Assembly (NCBI GenBank): GCA_009760855.2 | Contig: WPIO01000203.1 | Location: 248,001 to 312,000 of the forward strand | Reading direction: 5' to 3' | DNA: 64,000 nt | From: Cristatella mucedo | Lineage: Eukaryota > Bryozoa > Phylactolaemata > Cristatellidae | Shown: positions 1-12,094 of the stretch, one piece after another | Layout: each line of letters starts with the position of its first letter | Numbering within the stretch: the first letter of the stretch is position 1 | Position numbers and translations under genes: made by a program | The notes under the pieces: generated by a model | Databases searched by the model: none | Told to the model about the DNA's origin: nothing | What the model saw: the letters and a program-made list of their open reading frames with translations, nothing else

Positions 1-1890
1 GATGCTCCAGCGTGCTGCCGAATCGGCTGCTGAGTGCCTGACTGGGCTTCATGTGCACTCCACTCTGTTTTAAGGGGTGAACTGCCAAGCTGTTTTCAGT
101 GAGATTGACCTACAGTCGAAGAGATATGCAAATTGCTGCCATTTACTTGCAGTTTGTCTGGGTCCATACGCAGTGAGCCGTCGGCTTGCTTTTATTTCCG
201 GTACAGCAGAGTGACCGCCAGTTGCTGCTCAGTGCTCGAGGGAGTGTGCATGCATGCATGCATGGAGCACCCGGCCAGCCTGGGTGGCAGTGGTGACTCT
301 TGTTTTGCAGAGTGTGACGTATGACTTGCTGTGTCAGTTTAGGGGTTTCCTGCTTCACATTGGAAGAGGAGTGCGAGCAGCTAGTAACGGTAGTTTCAAG
401 GACTGGCACCGGGCACACTAGCAGCCATCTTCCAGACAAGGTGTGCACGCCGGCTTTCTTCAAGGCTTGCGAGTGTATGGTGCCGTGCCTGTTGCTGGCC
501 CACGTGCATTGCATCTGACCAGCGCCCGGCCGTTCTTACAGACCTTGTGCTGCGGCAATGTGTCTCCTACCAGCTCGATGTAGGCTTCTTTGGCTGCAGG
601 GTGCCTTAAGGTTGGTGGCTTGTTCATTCATTGCTGTCCAATTTATGTCTGTGCCCTTTTCAACTATGTCCATCTTGTAGCATGTTTTGTTACTGCTGCA
701 GTTGTTCTAAACTCATCTTCAGGAGAGATAGCTGGAGCTCTCTGCAGCATTGTACTTTGTAATGCACTTGCTACTCTGTAACGGAAGCAGGGCGTATGAA
801 CAGTGCCAGCGTGCACCTAAGTAGCTCTTGCCCCACCATGTTGTCATTGTCTGTGTGATTTTTATTTTTTCTCTATGCAAGTCTAACGGCACATTCTTTC
901 ATACTGTTATTCTATTTCATTGGTAGATCTTTTTTGCATTGCAGCGATTTCGCATTCCATATAATACTGATAAGAAACTCGTAGGTGGTTTGTCTGGCAC
1001 CCAAGCAGAACTACATCTGTCTCCAGGCCCTTTAGACTGACTGCAAAAGAATAAATAACCAAAGATTATTGTATTGCATGGTATCAAGTATGCAAAAGCA
1101 ACCAAATATCCAGTTTATTCAAAAATTGATAAAACAGGCATGAATTGCGTGGCCTGTTAGTAGGGCCTCTGGCTAGTGACATACATGGAAAATGCATATT
1201 ATATATATATATATATATATATATTGCCCTCCTAAGGTCCACCCACCTGGCCAACCGAACTGAGTTCAGCCGTTGCTAATACTGGTATTACATTAAGTCA
1301 AAAATCGATGAAAACTAACAAAGTTTAACAATCCGCCAGAGTCTCTACCATACAACAAGAAAGTGTGTAATCTAAAACATAATGGGTAGACGGCTTTACG
1401 AACAAGGAGTGAATGCATTGGTGGTAAATGCAAGCCATTTTTGTCTGTGCAGCACTGCCAAGCAAGGCCGGATTTAGCTAGCTCATCCCAGTATGGGTAG
1501 CATGGTAGAAGTAACTTAAAGGTGGCCCAATTGAGGGAGTGCCTTAGCCCTAAGTGCGTTCTCTGCACTAGGGACGATGTAGAACCAGCCTTTGTATAGG
1601 CACTCTCTTGCTTCTACTAGGAGAGATTATCGGCAAATTGAAATTGGAGTTTCTGAACGCCTGCTTTGCCCTAGCTTGAGTCCACGTCAAAGCACTTTTG
1701 CTTACCGCCGGAACGATCCTCAGTGAGCAGACGATGAGGCAAAAGCTCTACGAGCAAGGGCTTATGGGGGGTGGCTGAGATAGCTCCCCTTCTGACAAAA
1801 GCCCATAAAGAAGCACGTCCTTGATGGGCGTGGTAACACCGGCGTTGGACTACTGCAGATTAGACACGTGTATTCTTTACCGACGAAAGT
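1..1890. repeat. Dispersed duplication, copy 1
   Basis: This stretch aligns by eye with 47,787-50,487. Both share the opening bases, a run of ATGC-rich sequence near base 250, the sequence before an AT or ATTT microsatellite, and a final segment ending in a 'cgaaagtaagta' string. Divergence is moderate, with many substitutions and small gaps. Open frames inside are short and not conserved between copies, so no coding is supported. The copy starts at or before the window edge. It contains an (AT)n run near 1,199-1,224, and a LINE follows immediately at its right end. It could be a non-autonomous transposon or a segmental duplication. Confidence 0.7.
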
Positions 1891-1896
1891 AAGTAA

Positions 1897-2972
1897 AATT
1901 ATTAATAATAATTTTGCACTTGATAAAGCACCCTCAGAGAACTCAATCTCTGTCTACGTGCTTTGCATTTGCGGCCAAGGGAAATGCAATTGAATGGTAA
2001 GTAAAATCATGCTTCACAAACAAAATGAATAACATGGTTAAGGGTGACATGCACAGGGTCAGCATGCAAATGTGGTTAGTGGCAGCATGCCCAGTGTCAG
2101 AATGCATAAGCACATCAAGGACGAATCATAGGGACCCACTAAATGCTGTCTTAAATAGGTGTGTTTTTTAATTCTTTTTAAATGTTGTCAGGTCAGGGGA
2201 TGTTCTGACGCAGGTCGGGAGGGAGTTCCAGGCTTTGGGAGCATACGAACTAAATGCACGGTCTCCAAAGGATTTGAGGTTTGTACGAGGTATTTGTAGA
2301 GTGTTTGATTCCGAAAAGGAGGTGGTACGATGCATGGCCTGATGTGGGAGTATATCTGAGAGATAGGCTGGAGCCAAAGAATGAAATTACCTAAAACTGA
2401 GCAACAAAACCTTGAAGTCAATCCGTTGCTTGACTGGTAGCCAGTGCAGGTCCGCGAGAAGTGGTGTAATGCGGCAACTGTGACACTCACAACAGACAAG
2501 CCTAGCTGCAGAGTTTAGCACCTGCTGCAATCGCCTGATCGCACATGCCGGTAGGCCTGCAAGCAGTGAGTTGCAGAAGTTGAGACGGGATATCACGAAT
2601 GCATGGAACAACTTAGACGTGGTATCCTTATCTAAACAAGCCCGAATTTAAGCAATGTCATGAAGCTGAATATATGCAGATTGGACTGTGGAGCTGATAT
2701 GCTCGTCTAACGAGAGGTCGCTTTGGAATAGGACACCTAGATTTCGAGCTGATTCAACTGGAGATATCATGGCAGAGCCAATTTTGAGAGTCAGCTTTTC
2801 ATATTTCTGAATCACACTTGGTTTTCCCATAACTAGTAAGTTAGTTTTATCATCGCTTATTTTTAGAAAATTTGCTGTCATCTATGTGCGGATGTCAGCA
2901 ATGCATGCAGCAAGTGAGTTGAGAGAATTTGAGGTGCTCGAAGGCTGGGAGGGATCAATGCAAAGGTACAGC
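1897..2972 (-). mobile_element. CR1/L2-type LINE family 1 copy L1, 5'-truncated
   Basis: The element runs right to left. Its 3' end carries an ATT-type microsatellite next to the family's typical terminal 'gcgctttatcaagtgca'-like sequence. The reverse-transcriptase C-terminal region is readable in pieces between about 2,168 and 2,881, split by frameshifts. It includes the domain that in better copies reads LDFCNSLLTGLPACAIRRLQ. It is non-functional. Confidence 0.85.
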
Positions 2973-3009
2973 TGTGATAGGGCAGTTGAGAGCCAAGGCA
3001 CACATTTAA

Positions 3010-5360
3010 GAAGGGAGAGAGGTGATATAGTTACTGAGAGAAAGTAGTTCTAGTTTTGCCGATAGTCAGACGTAGTGTGCAAGCTATGTGCAAGGCCGCA
3101 CCATAGTTTGGCAGTCTAGTGTCTCTCTAGTCCGAGCACCATGGAGGCTATTAGAAAGTCCGTTGTCCAGCATTTTATCCTCCAGGCCCTGCTTACATAA
3201 AAACGTCTCGGTCTGTACGGTTCTTTCTATATTGTTATGCTCGGCTGGAGTATCGTTTCTGGTATTCGTAACAGAAATGTGAAGAGATAAATATCGAAAC
3301 AAATAGCCAGAGAGGGAGACCCAGGAGCAGATATCATAGAGGAAAGACTTATAGCAATACGGTGGAGATAGACAGACAGACACAGGGAGACAGAGAGATT
3401 GCGATGCCAAGGTGTCTGCTGTTGATTTTGGCCTGGCCTAACTCTCAAGGAAGCCACATTTTATAATTTAAAAAATGGGAGCAGTTGCACAACTTTTTTT
3501 ATTTTATATAAGGGGTGCCTTCGGCCGGCTGCTGCTTCACTCCACCGCCCTGCTGTCCTGAAGGTGCTGCGATGTGCAGAGCCTGTCTGCCAGGTCCCCT
3601 TGTGCACCAGCAAGATTGATGTACCATGATCAGTTGATGAGTGTGGCATGTCTTGGCGAAGTTTTTTTGAAAGGTCCTGACTGATATCTCGTGGCAGACG
3701 CTCATCTCTTTTTCCGAATGCAGGAGTACATGCCAAAAATCCAGCTATCACACTTGCACAAGTGAGTACTGGCCAAGGTGTTACTCAAACTACCGTCGGT
3801 GTGTTGTGTTGGCTTGCGGGCCAGTCGCACTAGCCTAATCGGTGGCTGCATGCAGGCAGGGCATTTACCGCCGGCGTTTACTTCGGTGGTGCTGATTGGT
3901 TGACAGACTGAGGAGACATAAATCTCTGACTGTCTCGATAGGGCTAGCGAGTTTCAAGCTTTTGATATGTATAAAGCCAGGGCATCCTTCTGAGGACTCC
4001 TTTAGGCTGATTTAATGCCCGACTAGATGGCCCAGAATCCGAGCAGCATGCAGTGCAAGGAAAGCAGATAGCAAAGTTAAGATATTTGATGTCTCCGAAC
4101 TAAAGTGGTGGACCTAAATATGAGTCGCAACTTATTGAAGACGATTTTCTTCTTGATGAGCAGGCAGCAAAGGTCAAGAGAAGTAGTTTGCTGTGGCAGC
4201 TTTGACGTTTTTGCACTAGCTGTAGATGTCTTATTTCACTGTATGGGAACTAACTAGGACAATGTGCCGGTTAAACGTCGAAGAGATATCAAGCAGTTGC
4301 AATAACTTGGGCTGTGTCCGTATTTCTAAGAATAATGATTTTTTAAATAACACGTGCCTTACGATTGGCAGACTTAACAGTGCAGCTGATGTAATCATCT
4401 TTTTAGCAGCAGATCCCTTGGCTTGGCTTGGCAAGATGGGCTAAGGATGAAAAGGGTAGCCAGGGTAGCGAGAAAATCTCTTGGGCATCAACTGGACAGT
4501 CCATGCCGAGCTCCCGCGAATCAGTGTGCCATTGCTCTGGCCGATTAAAGTTTAGCCATATATGAGTCCCATCATCGACTTCAGGATTGCATTAATGTCA
4601 CTGTGGCTTGTTAAACAAGTTTTCTTCCAAGGTGTAATTTAAGAGACGGGTGTGAATGTGTGGAATGTCTATGTTTGTGCTCGTATGCGGATGAATGACC
4701 CGTCTGTATTATCCGTTGCAGAATTCTTCAAAAAACCGATGCTCTTGCAAACATCGTACAAGGAAACCAATACAGCTAAGACCTGTAATAAAAAAGACCT
4801 GTATAAAGCTAATCCGATTGTTGTTGTATCGTAGTACGTGAGAAATTATGCACCTAAGAACGTCTAATCATATCAGTCACTCTTCGGTGTATAGAGAAGC
4901 ACACTGCAATTGACATAACCTTGCATATCTTAGCTGACGCGTTGAAGGTTAAAAGTTTTGCATCGTGCCTGTTAATTCACCCACTCATGTCCGCAATTAA
5001 TCTGCATATGTATTCCGAGTATCTTTATTCCCTCATCGAACAATCGCAGCTGGGCTGCTCTGGGTGTGCTCACCGATGAGCTTGCATGTCTGACAGACGC
5101 AAGCCTTCCTTCAGCCTTCGATTCTTCTTTCCCAATCGTGCACGATTGGACGGTGAGCAGGCAGCAGCAGCGGCAGCCGCCTAGAGGGACACTCGAAAGC
5201 AGTTGGTCCCAGGGTCGACGCAATAACTACCAGTTGGACTTGCTATGTGCAGCGCGAATACGAATGCACATACGAATAGCTCTTATTAGCTTATTAATTG
5301 CTCTTATTAGCTTCAATCATGATAGCTTTCATGCATAATAGCTCTTATTAGCTTCAATCT
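3010..5360. other. Featureless spacer
   Basis: No frame longer than about 110 codons occurs and none resembles a known family. The only structure is a short AT-rich triplication at about 5,278-5,360, in which 'gctcttattagctt' recurs three times. I see no RNA gene or recognisable exon. Confidence 0.5.
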
Positions 5361-5364
5361 TAGC

Positions 5365-5690
5365 CCAGCGGTGGGGCTCGCCGACTTGACAGTCCAGGAT
5401 GTGGGTTGGAAGCTAGCCCCACGAAATCCCTTCGTGATGGCTGCAAGTGGCATCGATAGCCATGCAAGCTGTTCTGCTGCTGTTTCAAATGAAGCTGTAT
5501 GATTAAGAGGTATTCATCTGATGCCTCTGCAGGCTTCAACTGAAAAGTAAATGCATGAAAGATGGCGTGCCACCACATTCTAAGGTCTGACTGAGGTCGT
5601 GGGCTCGAGCCCCGAGGCATATGTGAAGCGCCTGAATAGAGACTAAGTTCTCTTGGGCCGCTAAATAAATGAATTGTATTTTTTAATTAA
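5365..5690 (+). mobile_element. tRNA-derived SINE-like element
   Basis: The right half has a pol III B-box-like 'gggctcgagcccc' in a stretch shared with the element at 42,449-42,589. That stretch runs from 'ggtctgactgaggtcg' through 'gcctgaatagaga' to an A/T-rich tail near 5,670. The left part has a second tRNA-like head ('agcccagcggtggggctcgcc'). It may be a composite SINE with about 200 bp between head and B box. No target-site duplication is obvious. Confidence 0.6.
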
Positions 5691-5699
5691 ATAGGTGTC

Positions 5700-6470
5700 A
5701 CGGCACGTCCGGCATTGCTTGTGGATTCGGCTGATTATCGGAGGGCATGAGGCAGCTGCACCTTGCTTTGGCCTGCTCCCAACCTCCACTGACAATTAGG
5801 GAATGTTTACCTGCATCTTGTTAAAGAAAGGCTCACTGTCGAAGGATAGTGGCCTTTTGACTTGTCCTCGTATTGTAAAATAAGTCATGAGCGGGTCTGG
5901 TCGGTCACCATTCAGGGATCCCTGTAAGGAATACTTTGACAGATTGCGAGGGCAACTTGATGCACTGTGAACGTTTGTGCTACGGAACGTTCGTTTGTGC
6001 AGCCTCTGCAGCCTTCGCTCCTTTGTCCGACGACCCACTTGTAGCTGGTCGACTGCTAAGGTTGACTGCTTATGAAACAAACTTTTGTGCCCGACTGTAT
6101 TCCATGTAAACACTAGGCTCAGTCCTTCAACCTCCTGCATTTCAGCTGTCATTGGCTGACCGGTCGGCTGGGCCAGCTCTTGCATTGCTGACCTTGGTAT
6201 ATAATCGTTATGTTCCAAAATAATCTTAGTCATGAAAAACACGTAAAAGAAAGCCTGCATCGTTTTCTCAATGGAAATCGCGAGGGAACCGGCAAGGGGT
6301 CATTTTCTCCATGAGAACAGTCGTTTCCTCCATAGGAACCATTAGGGTAATCGGCAGAGGGAGCTGGTTGGGGTAGTCTGGGTAGGTGGGGTAGCTTCCT
6401 GAGGCCTGGTGGTATGCATCCTTGCCCCAGGCAAGTCTTTTATCCCTCTAAAATGGTTTTGATATTTTTT
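5700..6470. other. Spacer with no supported gene
   Basis: A 154-codon minus-strand frame spans 5,796-6,260, but it has no recognisable motif and no homologue that I know. I treat it as chance. Nothing else is visible. Confidence 0.4.
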
Positions 6471-6474
6471 CTAT

Positions 6475-6909
6475 CGTAATAATAATAATAATAATATTGC
6501 ACTTGATAAAGCGCCCTCAGAGAACTTAATCTCTTTCTAGGTGCTTTACATTTGCTGCAAAGTGATACGCAATAGAATAGTAAGTAAAATCATGCTTGAA
6601 AAACAAACAAAATGAATAACATGGTTAGGGGTTACATGCACGGGGTCAGCATGCAAATGTGGTTAGTGGCAGCATGAACAGTGTCAGCACGCATAAGCAC
6701 ATCGAGGACGAATCACAAGGACCCACTAAATGCTGTCCTAAATAGGTATGTTTTTAAGTTTCTTTTAAATGTGGTCAGGTCAGGGGATGTTCTGATGCAG
6801 GTCGGGAGGGATTTCCAGGCTGTGGGAGCATACGAGCTAAATGCACGGTCTCCAAAGGATTTAAGGTTTGTACGAGGTATTTCTAGACTGTTGGATTCCG
6901 AAAAGCGTG
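6475..6909 (-). mobile_element. LINE family 1 copy L2, short 5' truncation
   Basis: Begins at an (AAT)n tract and covers only the 3' UTR and last RT codons, stopping abruptly after the conserved 'ttggattccgaaaagcg'. By eye it differs from the copy inside the viral element (27,561-28,995) at only about three positions over roughly 430 bp. Both share variants such as 'gatacgcaatagaatag', so they belong to one young subfamily. Confidence 0.88.
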
Positions 6910-7075
6910 GCTAAAGATAGCTTGCCCTTTTCGTGGGAAAATTGCTGGAAGTAAGCAGGTAAAGTACGCCCCCTAGCTGGCTGTGTGACCGCAAAGCGCC
7001 ACCTTCGGCAAAGGCAGCACTGTCTTCACCAGAAACATAGGTGCCGAGTGGACACGATATTCGTGCTACTCACCT

Positions 7076-7938
7076 TAATAATAATAATATAACAATAATA
7101 ATTCACTTGAAAAAGCGCCCTCAGAGAACTTAATCTCTCTCTAGGCGCTTTACATTTGCTGCAAAGTGAAATGCGATTGAATGGTAAGTAAAATTATGCT
7201 TGAAAAAGAAGCAAAATGAATAATATGGTTAGGAGTGACATGCACAGGGTCAGCATGCAAATATGGTTAGTGGCAGCATGCACAGTGTCAGCACGCATAA
7301 GCACATCAAGGACGAATCACAGGGACCCACTTAATGCTGTCCTAAATAGGTGTGCTTTCAAGTTTCTTTTAAATGTGGTTAAGTCAGGGGATGTTCTGAT
7401 GCAGGTCGGGAGGGAGTATCAGGCTTTGGGAGCACATGAACTAAATGCACGGTCTCCAAATGATTTAAGGTTTGTACGAGGTATTTCTAGACTGTTGGAT
7501 TCCGAAAAGCAGGTGGTACGATGCTTGGCTTGATGGGGTAGTATATCTGACAGATAGGCTGGAGCCATAGAATTAAGGGACCTAAAAGTGAGCTACAAAA
7601 CCTTGAAGTCAATCCGTTGCTTGACTGGTAGCCAGTGCTGGTCGGCGTGAATTGGAGTAATTTGGCAACTACGACGCTCACGACAGACAAGTCTAGCTGC
7701 CGAGTTTTGCACCAGCTGCAATCGCCTGATCGCACATGCCGGTTGGCCAGTAAGCAGTGAGTTGCAGAAGTCGAGACGGAATGTCACGAATGCATGGACC
7801 AACTTGAACGTGGTATCTTTATCTAAACAAGCCCGAATTTTAGCAATGTTATAAAGCTGAGAATAGGTGGATTTGACTGTGGAGCCGATATGGTCGTCTA
7901 ACGAGAGTTCGCTTTGGAATATGACACCTGGATTTCGA
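7076..7938 (-). mobile_element. LINE family 1 copy L3, 5'-truncated
   Basis: Starts at an imperfect AAT/AAC repeat and runs through the RT C-terminal region, ending after 'gacacctggatttcga'. RT frames are broken near 7,487-7,802. It lies about 170 bp from copy L2 in the same orientation, but its sequence variants differ, so it is an independent insertion rather than a tandem duplicate. Confidence 0.85.
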
Positions 7939-7989
7939 CCTTAGCAGTTAATCTTGCTGAATAGATTAGCTTTTTATCCTAACACGACG

Positions 7990-10200
7990 CCTCTCGTTGG
8001 ACTATTGAGGGCTGGGTTACCGGTCTGGATGAATCCTTGCACGAACCTGAGCCATTCGGCTGCCGGGCATTAGTGTGGTGTGAACTGATTTGCTGCCACT
8101 TCCGGCGGCACGCCAGAAGTGCCTGCAAAGCTGGAATTGCCCCACACTCTTATCCATCCTTGACTAATTGCATTCGTAATCAAGTCAGATGTGCAGTAGA
8201 AGCTAGTTCAATGGGATAAGCTGTATCGAATGCTGCAGCCATAGTTCGTGTTCTGTTACACCCTTTTTTCATTGAAGAGTGGACATTGAGAGCACTGCTC
8301 TTTTTAGTCGAAGGTTGGACCTTGAAAGCGCTGCTGGCCCTGCTGCTTTGTGCTAATACAGTGCAGACAACAGCACATTCGTGTGATGCTCCCTGCAGCA
8401 CAGGAGCCTTGTCTGTGCGGCTCGGCTGCCACGGATGTCTACTTGAGAATCCACTGACACTGGCTAGTGACTTGGAGACTCCAGCAGAAAATATCCTAAA
8501 AAAAAGCTCATTCCAGTGCTATGAAGATAGGTTGCACAGGGACCTGGGGTCGAGTTTTTATTGGCCGGCTTGTGGTGCTGTGCTGTGGTACCAAGATCTT
8601 GCCGACCAACACTGTTGTTCGTGCACCGTCTGTCTACCACAAGGTAGGGAGATTGATGTGATTAGTACAATGTGTGTACTTCTTCTGCTTAGCGAAAGTT
8701 TTTTAAATTCTTAGGTTATTACTTCTCATGCAGCGAGCTGAAAATCCCATGCCTAGAGATTCTGTTGTCTTAGTTCGCTGTTCAGTGGAATTGTTATTAT
8801 TGTCACGATTAGCTGCACCTGCTAAGCTCACTGGTTATATTTTCCAGTCACGACTCCAGCTTAGTTAATGTCTGTACCGATGTCGAGGTAGAGGTGTATT
8901 ACTTGTGTGGCGTCAGCTATTGAATGCAGCAGTTAATTTCGCAGTTTTTGAGCAGTTATTTTTTTTTAAAGCTACAGTCGCCAGGCGCTTTGAATTGGTG
9001 GATCTTCACCCATTCTTTTCCGTTACCCCTTCCATCACTCTACGTCAACCCCAGGTCACTGCCCAGTGAGCACCTGCGAATGTATGTCTGTCAGCTTTCT
9101 CTGTGCATGCGTTTTCGTTCATGTCAGTAAGTTTGGCGATGAATTCACACTCTTGGCAGCTTACTTTATGTAAATGTTGCTGCCACCGGAGTGAATGGTG
9201 CTATAGTCTTGCGGTCCCCTCCTCTGACGTTTGAGTGTGATCTGGTACGACAAAGGTGACGATTTCAATTCATTATTGTCGTAGCATGCATTTTTCACAG
9301 GACAAGGCTTCCCACTTCATCTGAAGTCCTTAAGGAATCCTTGCAAAGCATTTGTTGTACGTGTATCTATGCTTGTATCTATTGATACGCGTATGTATCT
9401 ATGTATATGGGTTTATATATTTACTTATGTATGTATTTGCATATGCATGGATGCATGTATATGTGCATCTCCATCTGTGACTACAAGAAGACACGAACAC
9501 CAGGTGGGCGTTGTGCTGGAATGGTTACTATTTATTGTTATGCAAAGCACACTAGTTATATAAGTAAAACAAGATAGTGAGACGGATTTTGAATCCGGAA
9601 GGCCATATATAGCAGTGATTAGCATGCAAATATGAGCTCAGTGCAGCAGGAATGGATACGCCCAAGTCAGCAGCAGTAGAGAGACCATGTTGTTGCTTAA
9701 GAATTTTGGATGCGACGTCAGCAGTCTTGAACATGCTGAGCAACGTATGTCCTAGGATTTTGATGGCAAGCGTTGTACAATTATGTTGGCACGTGTATCT
9801 CTTTTTGCAATGTTGCTCATTATCACTGCTGTTTGTAGCTGCTGCCTCCCCTATCTGGGTTTGCCTTCCCTGTCTGTCTCCCCTTTGCCATCTCCTCTCA
9901 AGGGCCTTGATCGTCCACCATCTCTTGATTAGAGCTCGTAGCTAGCTAGCCTAGCATAGATAGGCTAGCCTCTTATGTATGCTTCCTGTAGGCGTTTGTT
10001 GCATGCATGAGAACAGCCTCCGTCAGCGATTTGTGAGTGTTGTTTGCCGAGGAGTCAGGCTTGGGAAACTTATCGTTTTTATACCGTGCCCAGCAGCCAG
10101 CCAGTTGTGCCTCATACTGACGTCGACTCTTCTGGGACGTCAGCGATGCCTCTGCCTCACAAGAAGAGGGAGCATCAGGCGTCATTGGCTGGTAAGGGGC
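7990..10200. other. Featureless spacer
   Basis: The 142-codon frame at 8,286-8,714 has no ATG start, no recognisable domain and poor codon character, so I do not call it a gene. A small palindromic 'gctagcct' cluster lies near 9,940-9,975. Nothing else is recognised. Confidence 0.4.
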
Positions 10201-10204
10201 GTAT

Positions 10205-10625
10205 GTCTTGATTTCCGGCTCGCTTTCATTGCTTGCTCTCTCATCTCATCTGTCTGCCTCTTCCTCTCATGCCCTGTCTCTTTTTTCTCTATCCCATTGT
10301 CACTCTGTCTCCCAGCTTCACCCTGTCTATGGCAATATATCTCTACCTCTTCCATATATTGGCCTAGCTCAGTATTTTACTTTGTTATCTGTATTCTCGT
10401 TTATTTCATTGTTTCCCTTTTTCTTTAAGTATTTACCTTACTCTTTCCCAATAGCTCGCCATCCAAACTTCATCATCGAGTTCTCACTTCTCTATTCGTA
10501 CCTCTCTGGTCTCCCTATCTCCCTGCACATCAGCCTTGTCGGTCTTTTTCTCTTGCTCTTTCTCTCTCTCCTACTCGGTCTGTTTGTTTTTCATTCTCCC
10601 TCTCTCTCTCTCTCTCTCTCTCTGC
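10205..10625. repeat. Pyrimidine-rich low-complexity tract
   Basis: C/T-rich sequence ends in a (CT)n run at about 10,600-10,622, directly before LINE copy L4. Long serine/leucine frames through it are compositional artefacts. Confidence 0.7.
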
Positions 10626-10639
10626 CAACATCTTCTTTA

Positions 10640-12089
10640 TTATTAAATATGAAAAATAATGTAGTTGATAAAGCGCCCTCAGAGAACTTAATCTCTTTCT
10701 AGGCGCTTTACATTTGCTGCAAAGGAAAATGCAATTAAATGGTAAGTAAAATCATGCTTGAAAAGCTAACAAAATGAATAACTTGGTTAGGGGTGACATG
10801 CACAGCGACAGCATGCAAATGTGGTTAGTGGCAGCATGCACAGTGTCAGCACGCATAAGCACATGAAGGACGAATCACAGGGACCCACTAAATGCTGTCC
10901 TAAATAGGTGTGTTTTTAAGTTCCTTTTAAATGTTGTCAGGTCACGGGATGTTCTGACGCAGGTCGGGAGGGAGTTCCGGGCTTTGGGAGCATACGAACT
11001 AAATGCACGGTTTCCAAAGGATTTAAGGTTTGTACTAGGTATTTCTAGACTGTTGCATTCCGAAAAGCAGGTGTTACGATTGTTGGCCTGATGGGGGAGT
11101 ATGTCGTAGAGATAGGCTGGAGTCATAGAAGGAAGGGACCTAAAAGTGAGCGTCAAAACCCTAAAGTCAATCCTTTGCCTGACTGGTAGCCAGTGCAGGT
11201 CGGCGAGAAGTGGAGTAATGTGGCAACTGCGACGCTCATGACACACAAGCCTAGCTGCGGATTTTTGCACCAGCTGCAATCGCCTGATCGCACATGCTGG
11301 TAGGCCAGTAAGCAGTGAGTTGCAGAAGTCGAGACGAGATGTCACGAATGCATGGACCAACATAGATGTGGTATCCTTATCTAAACAACCCGAATTTTAG
11401 CAATCTTATGAAGCAGAAAATAGGTAGATTTGACCGTGAAGCTGATATGGTCGTCTAACGAGAGGTCGCTTTGGAATATGACACCTAGATTTCGAACTGA
11501 TTGGACAGGAGAGATGCTGGCAGAACCAATTTTGAGCATCAGCCTTTCCAATTTCCGAATCACACTGGGTTTGCCCATAACTAGTAAGTTTGTTTTCTCA
11601 GCGTTTAGTTTTAGAAAATTTGCTGCCATCCATGTGCAGATGTCATCAATACATGCAGCAAGTGAGTTTAGAGAATTTGAGGTGCTCGAAGGCTGTGAGG
11701 GATCAAAGCAAAGGTACAACTGAGTGTCATCCGCATAGAAGTGAAAGCCTAGATTGTGCTTGGCAATCACATCAGCAAGAGGGAGAGTATAAATCGTGAA
11801 AAGAACAAGACCTCGCACGGAGCCCTGAGGTACTCCATATTTCAGAGGTACTTCAGATGATCTTTGTCCATTCAGGTCAATACTCGGGAGTCTCCCACTG
11901 AGATAGGACCTGAACCACTGCAGAGCAGTGCCAGTGATGCCCAGGTGAGATGAGAGGCGCTCTAGAAGAACTTTGTGATCGATGGTGTCAAAAGCTGCCA
12001 AAAGATCGAGCAATTTCAAGCAGAGACACTCTACCCATGTCTGCATTCCTAAGTAGGCCGTCGTATACCCTTAGCAATGCTGACTCTGT
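10640..12089 (-). mobile_element. LINE family 1 copy L4 with most of the RT domain
   Basis: One of the longer copies. The minus-strand frame at 11,381-12,046 carries RT motifs: AAFDTIDHKVLLERLSSHL, the VPQGSV block, and the catalytic FYADDTQLY. The frame at 10,875-11,363 carries the RT C-terminal and connection region. The two parts are separated by a frameshift near 11,370. The motifs fit the CR1/L2 group of the Jockey superfamily. It is 5'-truncated at about 12,089. Confidence 0.9.
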
Positions 12090-12094
12090 CCAGG

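Noticed and set aside
5796-6260. 154-codon minus-strand frame
   Set aside because: No recognisable domain, irregular codon use, and no neighbouring gene structure.
8286-8714. 142-codon plus-strand frame with hydrophobic start
   Set aside because: No ATG start; the leucine-rich beginning looks like a signal peptide, but no cysteine pattern or family could be recognised.
10208-10702. 164-codon serine/leucine-rich frame
   Set aside because: Arises from a pyrimidine-rich tract running into a LINE 3' end.
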